Shown here in pieces: positions 30,848 to 37,547 of a DNA stretch of 46,837 nucleotides (positions are counted from its first letter, which is position 1; every line of letters begins with the position of its first letter). The stretch lies in assembly GCA_959600905.1 (NCBI GenBank), contig CAUGNO010000012.1, positions 1-46,837 on the forward strand, given 5' to 3'. Origin of the DNA: UMGS1975 sp959600905. Lineage in GTDB: Bacteria > Bacillota > Clostridia > Christensenellales > QAND01. The notes beneath the pieces are model-generated. The model did no database searches, was not told the DNA's origin, and saw nothing but the letters and a program-made list of their open reading frames with translations. The position numbers were made by a program, and so were the translations under genes.

Positions 30848-31683
30848 AAGAGCGGGAAAAAATCGCGGTGTTAGGGCCGGCTGGCACATTTTGCGATCAG
30901 GCATTGGCGCAGTATAGAGCCAAGACAGGCTGCGAAGACCAAGCGTTGTACTGCGCCTCCATTGAAGGGGTATTCCATGCTGTGGCGGCGGGCTGCCAGC
31001 GGGCAGTGGTGCCCATTGAAAATACGCTGGATGGCTATGTGCAGGTCAGCCTGGATGGGCTGCTGGAAACAAAGGCCCGCATTACCGGCGAATTGTATGC
31101 GCCGGTACAGTTTGCCCTAGTCGGCAATGTGGACAGCGCCAAAGACATCCGCCGTCTGTATGTGCAGTTCAAGGCCAAGGGCCAGTGCCAAAAGGCAATC
31201 GAAAGCCTGGGGGATGTGCCGCTGATGCTCACAGAGAGCAATATGGAATCCTACCGGAGGGCCGAAGAGGGGCACGAAGGGGAGGCGGCCATCATTCCGC
31301 AGCACATGTATGAAGCGAGCCGCTGCCGGTTCAAACAGCCCAATGTGACAGACGCACAGAACAACGATACGCGCTTTTTCGTGCTGGAGGCACAGCCCGG
31401 CGCCCTGCAAGCCGGCACAGCCCAAAAGAGGAAAATGGCGTTGTATGTGCTGGATGCTGCGGATAAGCCCGGCACGCTGTTTGAAATTCTGCGCCAGTTT
31501 GCCATTCACCAAATCAATCTGGCAGCGTTGATGAGCCGGCCCACCAAAAAGGGCATGGGCACCTATAATTTTTATTTGGAGGTCAGCGTAGATAAGGCCC
31601 AGCTGCCTGTGCTGCAAGCTACCATTCGGGCGCTCAAGCGCGACTTTACCTTAAAAATATTGGGAGAATACGCAGCGCTATAA
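30838..31683 (+). CDS. pheA: Prephenate dehydratase
   Basis: This enzyme makes phenylpyruvate from prephenate, the committed step of phenylalanine synthesis. At 281 residues it is a monofunctional PDT without a chorismate mutase domain. The catalytic domain is about 1-190: KIAVLGPAGTFCDQALAQY at the start, VPIENTLDGYV near 60, and NNDTRFFVLE near 178 with the essential Thr-Arg-Phe. A C-terminal ACT domain (about 205-275, DKPGTLFEILRQFAIHQINL then LMSRPTKKG) is expected to bind phenylalanine for feedback inhibition. The exact start is uncertain: ATG 30838 or ATG 30844; AGGAAG serves either. No other aromatic-pathway gene is adjacent. Confidence 0.92.
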   Translation: MQMKEREKIAVLGPAGTFCDQALAQYRAKTGCEDQALYCASIEGVFHAVAAGCQRAVVPIENTLDGYVQVSLDGLLETKARITGELYAPVQFALVGNVDSAKDIRRLYVQFKAKGQCQKAIESLGDVPLMLTESNMESYRRAEEGHEGEAAIIPQHMYEASRCRFKQPNVTDAQNNDTRFFVLEAQPGALQAGTAQKRKMALYVLDAADKPGTLFEILRQFAIHQINLAALMSRPTKKGMGTYNFYLEVSVDKAQLPVLQATIRALKRDFTLKILGEYAAL

Positions 31684-31691
31684 CCATAAAA

Positions 31692-31723
31692 AAACGGGAG
31701 CATCCTGCTCCCGTTTATTTTTG
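31692..31723 (+). terminator. Bidirectional terminator between pheA and the LOR/SDH gene
   Basis: AAACGGGAGCA (31692-31702) pairs with TGCTCCCGTTT (31706-31716), with A-rich and T-rich flanks. It serves both convergent genes. Confidence 0.88.
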
Positions 31724-31726
31724 TGC

Positions 31727-32821
31727 TTACAGCGATAGGCCGCGCTGTACGTTTACGATGAAATCCTGCACGTTTGTAACAATGGTCTTTACCGCCAGGC
31801 TTCCCCTATCCCTCAGCTTGTTGACGGCAAATTCCGATACGTCTACGCTGTAAAAATATACAGGACGAACCGTGCCGTCCGCCAAAACACGGTAGGAAGG
31901 CGTCATATTGCCCGTTGCAATGGAGTGAAGCGTTGTGGCCAGGCAGATCACAGTGGTGGATTTTTTCACCTGGTCCCGCATGGCGTTTTGCCCCTCGTAT
32001 ACATCGGCGTAGACTTCCGGCAGCGGCCCGTCGTCACGGATGGAGCCGGTCAATACATATGGCACCTTGCACTGTACGCAGGCGGCCATGATGCCGTCCT
32101 GGATGTTTTGCTCAGCAACGAACTTTTCGATCGAGCCGGCCTTACGCACCTGGTTGATGGTGTCGATGTGGTTGTAATGCCCGCCCGGCTGAGAAATCTG
32201 GGTATAGATGTCCTGCCCCAGCGCGGTAGAGCGATAGCCCGCCTCCAGGTCATGGGTGGCCAAGGCGTTGCCGGCCAGCACCGCCTGCACATAGCCGCCG
32301 TGCACCAGCTTGGCGAACGCATGGCGGGCGTCCCAGTCAAAACAGCAGGCGGGGCCCAGTACCCAGGTGATATGGCCGCCATGCTCTTTTTCATAGCGCA
32401 GTAGATCATAAATGGAATCATAATCCATGGCATAGGCCGTTTCCCGCGAACGTCCCTGGCGGAATGCAAAGGACTCCTCCCCTTGGCTTTCCGGCTGGGT
32501 AAAGGCTGCGGCGTGCACATATATGCCGTCGCTGCCGTCTTCGCTGCGGCCCACGGCTACTAGGTCTCCCTTTTTCAAACGGCGAAATTCTTTTACCTCG
32601 ATCACGCCGCGGCTGAGGACGGCTACGCAGTCCATCCGGCTTTCCCGGGCCAGCTGCCACGAACCGTTGATCTTGAAATATTCGGGGAAAATGGTGGTTG
32701 CATGATAATCATCCGGCGCAACGCCGTTGGCAGGGGCGGGGATCCAGCGTGCGTTGGGCATATCCTTATAGGCCTGCTGGGAAAAATCCGGCGCGGAATA
32801 GACGGGCATTTCAAAACTCAT
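31727..32821 (-). CDS. LOR/SDH-domain protein (archaeal-type ornithine cyclodeaminase-like)
   Basis: The sequence matches my recollection of the LOR/SDH family, a Rossmann-like domain found in plant lysine-ketoglutarate reductase/saccharopine dehydrogenase linkers, in archaeal-type ornithine cyclodeaminase and in the C-terminal half of cyanobacterial arginine dihydrolase AgrE/ArgZ. Key runs are VLAGNALATHDLEAGYRSTA, GSIRDDGPLPEVY and LATTLHSIATGNM. The 364-residue protein starts at ATG 32821, where GGAGGA sits correctly; longer starts overlap that site. The reaction may be NAD-dependent ornithine to proline conversion or a related amino acid step, but this is inferred. The gene is single, behind an extended -10 promoter (TGATATAGT, about 32858-32866). 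Confidence 0.75.
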   Translation of the reverse strand: MSFEMPVYSAPDFSQQAYKDMPNARWIPAPANGVAPDDYHATTIFPEYFKINGSWQLARESRMDCVAVLSRGVIEVKEFRRLKKGDLVAVGRSEDGSDGIYVHAAAFTQPESQGEESFAFRQGRSRETAYAMDYDSIYDLLRYEKEHGGHITWVLGPACCFDWDARHAFAKLVHGGYVQAVLAGNALATHDLEAGYRSTALGQDIYTQISQPGGHYNHIDTINQVRKAGSIEKFVAEQNIQDGIMAACVQCKVPYVLTGSIRDDGPLPEVYADVYEGQNAMRDQVKKSTTVICLATTLHSIATGNMTPSYRVLADGTVRPVYFYSVDVSEFAVNKLRDRGSLAVKTIVTNVQDFIVNVQRGLSL

Positions 32822-32891
32822 AGGATTCTCCTCCATCACGATGCAAACTTTATTGCTACTATATCACATTTTGTATCGAAACGGGAGAGGT

Positions 32892-33443
32892 CTATTTTAC
32901 AACCGGATGGATGGTAAACGAGCCGGTCACGGTCAGAGGCTCAGAGCAGCGAAACTGCAAAGAGATATTGGAAGCAAACGGAAAATAAAACGAAAAGGAG
33001 CCGTTGCAGGAAAGCGGCGCGTTTTCTATCGAGCTCTGGGAAAAGTTGGCATACAGCAGCTCAGCGGAGGTGGCAATATACGGAATGATGCCCATAAATA
33101 CGTTGGCAGGCGCCGAGACACACTGTATATCATAGGAAAACGTATACAAAAAAGCGGGCTGTAAGAGTATGAGGGTATCGTTGTCAGGGGAAAGGGAAAT
33201 ATCGTCTCCGCGAATCTGGTATACGGAAAAGGATAGAAACTCTTCATGTTCGTAGGCTTTGGGAATCACGTTAAACTGCGCAAAGGATGTGGGAATGTCG
33301 GAAGCGCCGGTAGGGCCGGTAGGGCCCGTTGCGCCTGTAGCGCCGACAGCACCGGTAGGGCCCGTTGCGCCTGTTGCGCCGGTGGGGCCTAGGGGAGGAC
33401 AGCAGCAGGGAGGACATCCTGGAGGGTAACAACCGAAACGCAT
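32892..33443 (-). CDS. Collagen-like spore-surface (exosporium) protein
   Basis: This 183-residue protein has three parts. A Cys/Pro-rich N-terminus (CYPPGCPPCCCPP) may form cross-links. About ten Gly-X-Y triplets follow, mostly GPTGATG. The C-terminal globular region of about 135 residues is rich in aromatic and Ser/Asn strands, like the TNF-like or BclA-type head. Such proteins decorate exosporium or spore coat in Bacillus and Clostridia. It has no signal peptide, as expected for mother-cell assembly. The ATG at 33443 is chosen because AAAGGAG lies eight bases upstream. The promoter at 33472-33499 looks like sigma-K. The downstream gene has its own promoter. Confidence 0.82.
   Translation of the reverse strand: MRFGCYPPGCPPCCCPPLGPTGATGATGPTGAVGATGATGPTGPTGASDIPTSFAQFNVIPKAYEHEEFLSFSVYQIRGDDISLSPDNDTLILLQPAFLYTFSYDIQCVSAPANVFMGIIPYIATSAELLYANFSQSSIENAPLSCNGSFSFYFPFASNISLQFRCSEPLTVTGSFTIHPVVK
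33302..33392 (-). repeat. GC-rich tandem repeat coding Gly-X-Thr triplets
   Basis: Degenerate repeats of 9 and 18 bases (units such as GGGCCGGTA and GGGCCCGTTGCGCCTGT, plus strand) encode the collagen-like part. A copy-number change here would alter stalk length without a frameshift. Confidence 0.75.
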
Positions 33444-33471
33444 GGGCATGCTCCTTTCAAATAAACTGTGA

Positions 33472-33499
33472 TATGCTATGCCGAAATAGAAGGGAATGT
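33472..33499 (-). promoter_or_regulatory. Sigma-K-like promoter of the collagen-like gene
   Basis: On the minus strand, AC (33498-33499) is followed after 17 bases by CATAGCATA (33472-33480). This matches the mother-cell sigma-K consensus (AC, 16-17 bases, CATAnnnTA). No sigma-A-type site is evident. Confidence 0.5.
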
Positions 33500-33591
33500 G
33501 AGAAATTGCCACATTCTTGCAAGCGGTGGACAAAAAATGACAAACCATTGTGCTATACTGGGCCGAGACAGAAAGGAAACGGGAACAAACG

Positions 33592-34350
33592 ATGACACAT
33601 GAGCCATATTTGATAGAAGCTCCCCTGGCCGATACCCTCGTGCTATTGATCCATGGCATCACGGGCAGCCCGCACCAGTTCGATGCGCTGGCCCGGCATC
33701 TGTATGCCGGGGGCATTTCGGTACAGACCTTGCTGCTGCCGGGGCATGGAAGTACGGCCAAGGCGTTTGCGCAGTCCGGCCGCCTAGAGTGGGAGCGGTC
33801 AGTAAACAGGGCGGTGCGGCATGCGCTGCTGCGGTATAAAAACGTCGTGTTGGTGGGCCACTCTATGGGATGCCTGCTGGCCATCAATGCATACCATGCG
33901 CTGCCGGAAAAACACGCCATCCGGGGCCTGGTGCTGCTGGCGCCGCCGCTGCGCATACACCTGACGAGCGAATGCATCCGGAAAAACCTAAAATCCGCGA
34001 TAAGCCGACAGGCGGAGGAGGCGGCCGGGGAAGTGTACAACAGCGTAGAAAAGGGTAGGGCCTTGGGCTATGTGCGCTGGCTGCCGCGCTATATGGATGT
34101 GCTGAAAATGGCGAGCAAAGCCAGGCGGCAGATAGAGGGGTTGAGGGTGCCGATACTCGCGGTGCATTCTCAAGGGGATGAGATTGTCAGCATAAAAAGC
34201 GTGCAGGAGCTGCAGCGAAGGCTGCCCGAAACACAGGTGCTGATGCTGCCCCATTCTACGCATTTTCTGTATACGGAGGAGGATGCCAAGCTGCTAAGGC
34301 GACAGGCCGCGGCCTTTATCGGCTGGTGCACAGCGCAAACAGACGCTTGA
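33592..34350 (+). CDS. Alpha/beta hydrolase, carboxylesterase/monoacylglycerol lipase type
   Basis: This 252-residue esterase is related to the Est30/EstD and monoglyceride lipase group. It has HGITGSP near 21 (oxyanion hole), nucleophile Ser91 in GHSMGC, Asp in HSQGDEIV and His in HSTHFLY. No signal peptide is seen, so it is cytoplasmic; the substrate is probably a short-chain ester or monoacylglycerol. The ATG at 33592 has AAAGGAAACGGG upstream at a rather long distance. An extended -10 (TGCTATACT, about 33550-33558) lies before it. Its stop codon (34348-34350) overlaps the -35 of the next transcription unit. Confidence 0.88.
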   Translation: MTHEPYLIEAPLADTLVLLIHGITGSPHQFDALARHLYAGGISVQTLLLPGHGSTAKAFAQSGRLEWERSVNRAVRHALLRYKNVVLVGHSMGCLLAINAYHALPEKHAIRGLVLLAPPLRIHLTSECIRKNLKSAISRQAEEAAGEVYNSVEKGRALGYVRWLPRYMDVLKMASKARRQIEGLRVPILAVHSQGDEIVSIKSVQELQRRLPETQVLMLPHSTHFLYTEEDAKLLRRQAAAFIGWCTAQTDA

Positions 34351-34375
34351 CAACCGGCGGCCGGTTTGCTATGGT
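34347..34375 (+). promoter_or_regulatory. Promoter of the T-box-trpB unit
   Basis: Consensus TTGACA (34347-34352) overlaps the esterase stop codon. A 17-base spacer follows, then TATGGT (34370-34375). Confidence 0.6.
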
Positions 34376-34384
34376 ATAGAAAAA

Positions 34385-34658
34385 TGAGCATAAAACCGAT
34401 GAAGCAGAAGAGTACGCAAAGACAGCGCATCTGAAGAGAGCCGCCGGCGGTGGAATGGCGGTGTTGGGCGCTTTGCCGAATGGGCTGCCAAGGGCGGTGC
34501 GAACGGCCGGATGGCTGAGTAGCATGCGACGGGCTTTTCCCCCGTTACCAAGGAAACACAGCTGCCAGGCTGTGATAAGAGCGGACGCTACGGCGTCAAT
34601 TTGGGTGGTACCGCAGAAGCAAGAGGCTTTTGTCCCAAGAGGGGCAAGGGCTTTTTTT
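34385..34658 (+). ncRNA. T-box riboswitch, tryptophan specifier
   Basis: This leader has the T-box layout: an AG-rich Stem I with AGAGAG and the apical GGTGGAA loop (34448-34455 region), then GAA (34478-34480) followed directly by TGG (34481-34483). TGG is read as the tryptophan specifier codon. The T-box core GGGTGGTACCGC (34603-34614) is the antiterminator bulge that pairs with the tRNA 3' end. A terminator follows: GCTTTTGTCCC (34626-34636) pairs with GGGGCAAGGGC (34641-34651) using G-T pairs, then seven T. Uncharged tRNA-Trp would allow transcription of trpB. This is the only gene-free stretch of more than 300 bases. Confidence 0.9.
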
Positions 34659-34707
34659 ATTTGCGTGGCACGATACAAACCGAGGAAAAAGAAAGGAGCA
34701 AAACACC

Positions 34708-36087
34708 ATGAGCAAAATTCCGCACAGATTCTTTTTGAGCGAAGAGGAGATGCCCAAACAGTGGTACAATCTGCGCGCCGATATGAAACAGCTGCCCGAT
34801 CCCATGCTGAATCCCCAAACGCTGGAGCCGGCCAAGGAAGAGGACCTGTATCCTGTTTTCTGTAAGGAGCTGGCCAAGCAAGAGCTGGATAATACGACGC
34901 GCTATGTGGATATCCCGGAAGAGATCCAGGAAATGTACAAGATCTACCGCCCGTCGCCGTTGATCCGTGCGTATAACCTGGAAAAGGCGCTGGATACGCC
35001 GGCCAAGATCTATTATAAGTTTGAGGGCAACAATACCTCCGGCAGCCATAAGGTGAACAGCGCCATCGCCCAGGCTTACTATGCCAAGGAGCAGGGTTTA
35101 AAGAGCCTGACCACCGAAACGGGCGCAGGCCAGTGGGGCACAGCGCTGGCAGAGGCGTGCGCGTATTTTGGCATGGACCTGACGGTATTCATGGTCAAGG
35201 GCTCCTACGAGCAAAAGCCGTTCCGCAAGGCCATCATGCAGACGTTTGATGCCGAGGTCATTCCCAGCCCCAGCAGCACCACCGAAATCGGCCGCAAAAT
35301 TTTGGCGGAAAAGCCAAATACCACCGGCAGCCTGGGCTGCGCGATTTCCGAGGCCGTGGAAAAGGCAGTGACAAGCGACAGCTGCCGCTATGTGCTGGGC
35401 TCGGTGCTCAACCAGGTGGTGCTGCATCAATCCATCATTGGCCTGGAAAGCAAAAAAGCGATGGAGATGCTGGGCGAATACCCGGATATCATCATCGGCT
35501 GTGCAGGCGGCGGCTCGAATTTGGCCGGGCTGATTGCGCCGTTTATGCAGGATAAGCTGCTGGGTAAGGCGGATCCGCGCATCATCGCCGTGGAGCCGGC
35601 TTCCTGCCCGTCGTTTACGCGCGGCAGATATGCGTATGACTACTGCGATACCGGCAAGATTACGCCGATGGCACGTATGTACACGCTGGGCAGCGGGTTT
35701 ATTCCCTCCGCCAGCCATGCCGGCGGGCTGAGGTACCATGGCATGAGCCCCATCCTTTCCAAGCTGTATCACGATGGGTACATGGAGGCGGTTTCCGTGG
35801 AGCAGACCAAGGTGTTTGAGGCGGCCGTCTACTTTGCCAAGAAGGAGACCATCCTGCCGGCGCCGGAATCCTCCCATGCCATCCGCGCCGCCATCGACGA
35901 AGCGCTGAAATGCAAGGAAAGCGGCGAACAAAAGACCATTTTGTTTGGCCTGACAGGCACAGGATATTTTGATATGACGGCATATACCTCCTTCCATGAG
36001 GGGACGATGGGCGATTATATCCCGACGGATGAGGAATTGCAGCGCGGCTTTGACAGCCTGCCGGATATCCCGCAGAACCGGGGCTAA
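34708..36087 (+). CDS. trpB: Tryptophan synthase beta-like protein (TrpB2 type)
   Basis: This 459-residue PLP enzyme joins indole and serine to make tryptophan. The PLP lysine is Lys115 in SGSHKVNSA, the phosphate loop is GCAGGGSNLAGL near 265, and GAGQWGTA near 144 is typical. The length (around 450, against about 400 for TrpB1) and the N-terminal FFLSEEEMPKQWYNL suit the TrpB2 group, which often occurs without trpA and may salvage indole. No trpA or other trp gene is next to it. The ATG at 34708 follows GAAAGGAGC. Expression is controlled by the upstream T-box. Confidence 0.93.
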   Translation: MSKIPHRFFLSEEEMPKQWYNLRADMKQLPDPMLNPQTLEPAKEEDLYPVFCKELAKQELDNTTRYVDIPEEIQEMYKIYRPSPLIRAYNLEKALDTPAKIYYKFEGNNTSGSHKVNSAIAQAYYAKEQGLKSLTTETGAGQWGTALAEACAYFGMDLTVFMVKGSYEQKPFRKAIMQTFDAEVIPSPSSTTEIGRKILAEKPNTTGSLGCAISEAVEKAVTSDSCRYVLGSVLNQVVLHQSIIGLESKKAMEMLGEYPDIIIGCAGGGSNLAGLIAPFMQDKLLGKADPRIIAVEPASCPSFTRGRYAYDYCDTGKITPMARMYTLGSGFIPSASHAGGLRYHGMSPILSKLYHDGYMEAVSVEQTKVFEAAVYFAKKETILPAPESSHAIRAAIDEALKCKESGEQKTILFGLTGTGYFDMTAYTSFHEGTMGDYIPTDEELQRGFDSLPDIPQNRG

Positions 36088-36106
36088 GACAGAAAACGCA
36101 TACGAA

Positions 36107-36135
36107 AAGGGCCTCCCCAGGAGGCTCTTTTTTGC
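36107..36135 (+). terminator. Terminator of trpB
   Basis: AAGGGCCTCC (36107-36116) pairs with GGAGGCTCTT (36120-36129, one G-T pair), then T run. Confidence 0.85.
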
Positions 36136-36160
36136 AAGAGGGAAACTTTTTTCTCCCTTA

Positions 36161-36190
36161 TTGACTTTTTGTTCCTGGGCGGCCTACAAT
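36161..36190 (+). promoter_or_regulatory. Promoter of the Fe-S aldo/keto reductase gene
   Basis: TTGACT (36161-36166), an 18-base spacer, then TACAAT (36185-36190). Confidence 0.7.
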
Positions 36191-36235
36191 GAGTCCATGA
36201 AGGATGGATCTTATGAAAAGGGGTGTATGTGAAAC

Positions 36236-37387
36236 ATGAAAACCAGGACTTTAGGGCGCTGCGGGCTGATGGCCAGCGAAGTGGGGCTGGGCTGCGAGCA
36301 TTTGCAGGGGCTGCCGTATGAGCAGATCAAAAGCGTGATCGACGAGGCCCTGGCGGGCGGCGTCAACATCATGGATGTATTCATGAGCGAGCCGGAGGTG
36401 CGCAGCAACATCGGCAAAGCGTTAAAGGGCCGCCGGGAGCAGGTGATTCTGCAAGGGCATATCGGGGCGGCCTGGCTCAACGGGCAGTATACCCGCACGC
36501 GCAACATCGAGCACTGCAAGACGTTTTTTGAGGATTTCATGAAGCGCCTGGATACCGATTATGTGGACATCGGCATGATCCATTTTGTCGATACCGAGGA
36601 GGACTATAAAGGCGTATTTGAATCGGAGGTCATCGAATATGCCAAGCAGCTCAAGGCCGAAGGAAAGATCAAGGCCATCGGGATGAGCTCACACAACCCC
36701 GGCATTGCGGAGCGCGCCGTAAAAACCGGGCTCATTGATGTGCTGATGTTCAGCATCAACCCGGTGTATGACCTGATGCCGGAGGGTGTGGTCATCGACG
36801 ATTTGACGAATATGGAAACCTACCAACAGCGGGATTGGAGCGGCATTCACCCGGATCGTGAACAGCTGTATAAGACCTGCGAATCCATGGGCGTAGGCAT
36901 TACGGTGATGAAGAGCCTGGCGGCGGGCAATCTGCTCAAGGCGGAAACGTCGCCGTTTGGCATGGCGCTGACGCCGGTACAGTGCATCCAGTATGTCTTG
37001 ACGCGTCCGGCTGTAGCCAGCGCCTTGGTGGGCTGCAAGACGCCGGAGGATGTGAAGGCCGCGCTGGCGTATGAGACGGCCAGCGACGAGGAAAAGGACT
37101 ATACAGAGGTGCTGAGCCATACGCCGAAGTATTCGCTCAAGGGCAAGTGCATGTACTGCAACCACTGCCTGCCGTGCCCGTCCAAGATCGACATTGCACA
37201 GGTCAACAAATACCTGGATCTGGCGCTGTTGGAGGATACGGTGCCAGATACCGTCAAGGCGCATTACGACGGCATGGCGACCCATGCTTCGGACTGTATC
37301 GGCTGCGGCAGCTGCGAGAAGAACTGCCCGTTCTCGGTTTCCGTCATCGAGCGCATGCAGAAGGCCAAAGAGGTATTTGGGCAATAA
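36236..37387 (+). CDS. Aldo/keto reductase-like protein with C-terminal ferredoxin domain
   Basis: This 383-residue fusion has an AKR barrel (about 1-280) and a C-terminal region with two clusters of cysteines: CMYCNHCLPCP near 304-314 and CIGCGSCEKNCP near 355-366. The latter is a classic [4Fe-4S] motif. In the AKR part, Asp47 (NIMDVFMSE) and His116 (MIHFVD) are kept. The active-site Tyr is absent, with Ser51-Glu52 where Tyr should be, and the Lys position is His75 (LQGHIG). It is therefore unlikely to be an ordinary NADPH carbonyl reductase; it may take electrons through the clusters. Start ATG 36236 after AAAAGGGGTG. Substrate unknown. It has its own promoter and terminator. Confidence 0.85.
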   Translation: MKTRTLGRCGLMASEVGLGCEHLQGLPYEQIKSVIDEALAGGVNIMDVFMSEPEVRSNIGKALKGRREQVILQGHIGAAWLNGQYTRTRNIEHCKTFFEDFMKRLDTDYVDIGMIHFVDTEEDYKGVFESEVIEYAKQLKAEGKIKAIGMSSHNPGIAERAVKTGLIDVLMFSINPVYDLMPEGVVIDDLTNMETYQQRDWSGIHPDREQLYKTCESMGVGITVMKSLAAGNLLKAETSPFGMALTPVQCIQYVLTRPAVASALVGCKTPEDVKAALAYETASDEEKDYTEVLSHTPKYSLKGKCMYCNHCLPCPSKIDIAQVNKYLDLALLEDTVPDTVKAHYDGMATHASDCIGCGSCEKNCPFSVSVIERMQKAKEVFGQ

Positions 37388-37399
37388 GGCAATCAAAGA

Positions 37400-37427
37400 A
37401 AAAAGGGCCTTTACGGGGTCCTTTTTT
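37400..37427 (+). terminator. Terminator after the Fe-S aldo/keto reductase gene
   Basis: AAAAAGGGCC (37400-37409) pairs with GGTCCTTTTT (37417-37426, one G-T pair). Confidence 0.78.
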
Positions 37428-37491
37428 CTATATTATAGAGGAGAGCTGGAAGAAAGAGCTTTTTCATAAAACGGCGGAAAGGAAGAGAACG

Positions 37492-37521
37492 ATGAAGCGC
37501 GGGCTTGGCAAAGCCTCTTAA
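37492..37521 (+). CDS. 9-residue leader peptide of the cat-like gene
   Basis: The short ORF encodes MKRGLGKAS and stops with TAA at 37519-37521. It has its own good ribosome binding site, AAAGGA (37478-37483), eight bases upstream. Nine codons is the same length as the leader peptides of cat-86 and of staphylococcal cat genes, which act as ribosome-stalling sensors of chloramphenicol. The last codons form the left arm of the hairpin that hides the ribosome binding site of the next gene. No homology is expected for such a short peptide; the call rests on architecture. Confidence 0.7.
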   Translation: MKRGLGKAS

Positions 37522-37541
37522 AATACAATATTTTAGGAGGC
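37513..37541 (+). promoter_or_regulatory. Attenuator hairpin sequestering the cat-like gene's ribosome binding site
   Basis: GCCTCTTAAAAT (37513-37524) pairs with ATTTTAGGAGGC (37530-37541) around the loop ACAAT: twelve pairs, one of them G-T. AGGAGG (37535-37540), the only ribosome binding site for the ATG at 37548, is wholly inside the right arm. The left arm overlaps leader codons 8-9 and the stop codon. A ribosome paused near the end of the leader would open the hairpin. Confidence 0.82.
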
Positions 37542-37547
37542 AAAACA

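Noticed and set aside
33302..33392. CRISPR-like repeat array
   Set aside because: The repeats are short, contiguous, in frame and encode Gly-X-Thr triplets. There are no spacers and no cas genes.
32892..34040. 382-residue minus-strand frame joining the collagen-like gene to its upstream sequence
   Set aside because: The upstream part is antisense to the esterase gene. The collagen-like protein has its own ribosome binding site and start at 33443.
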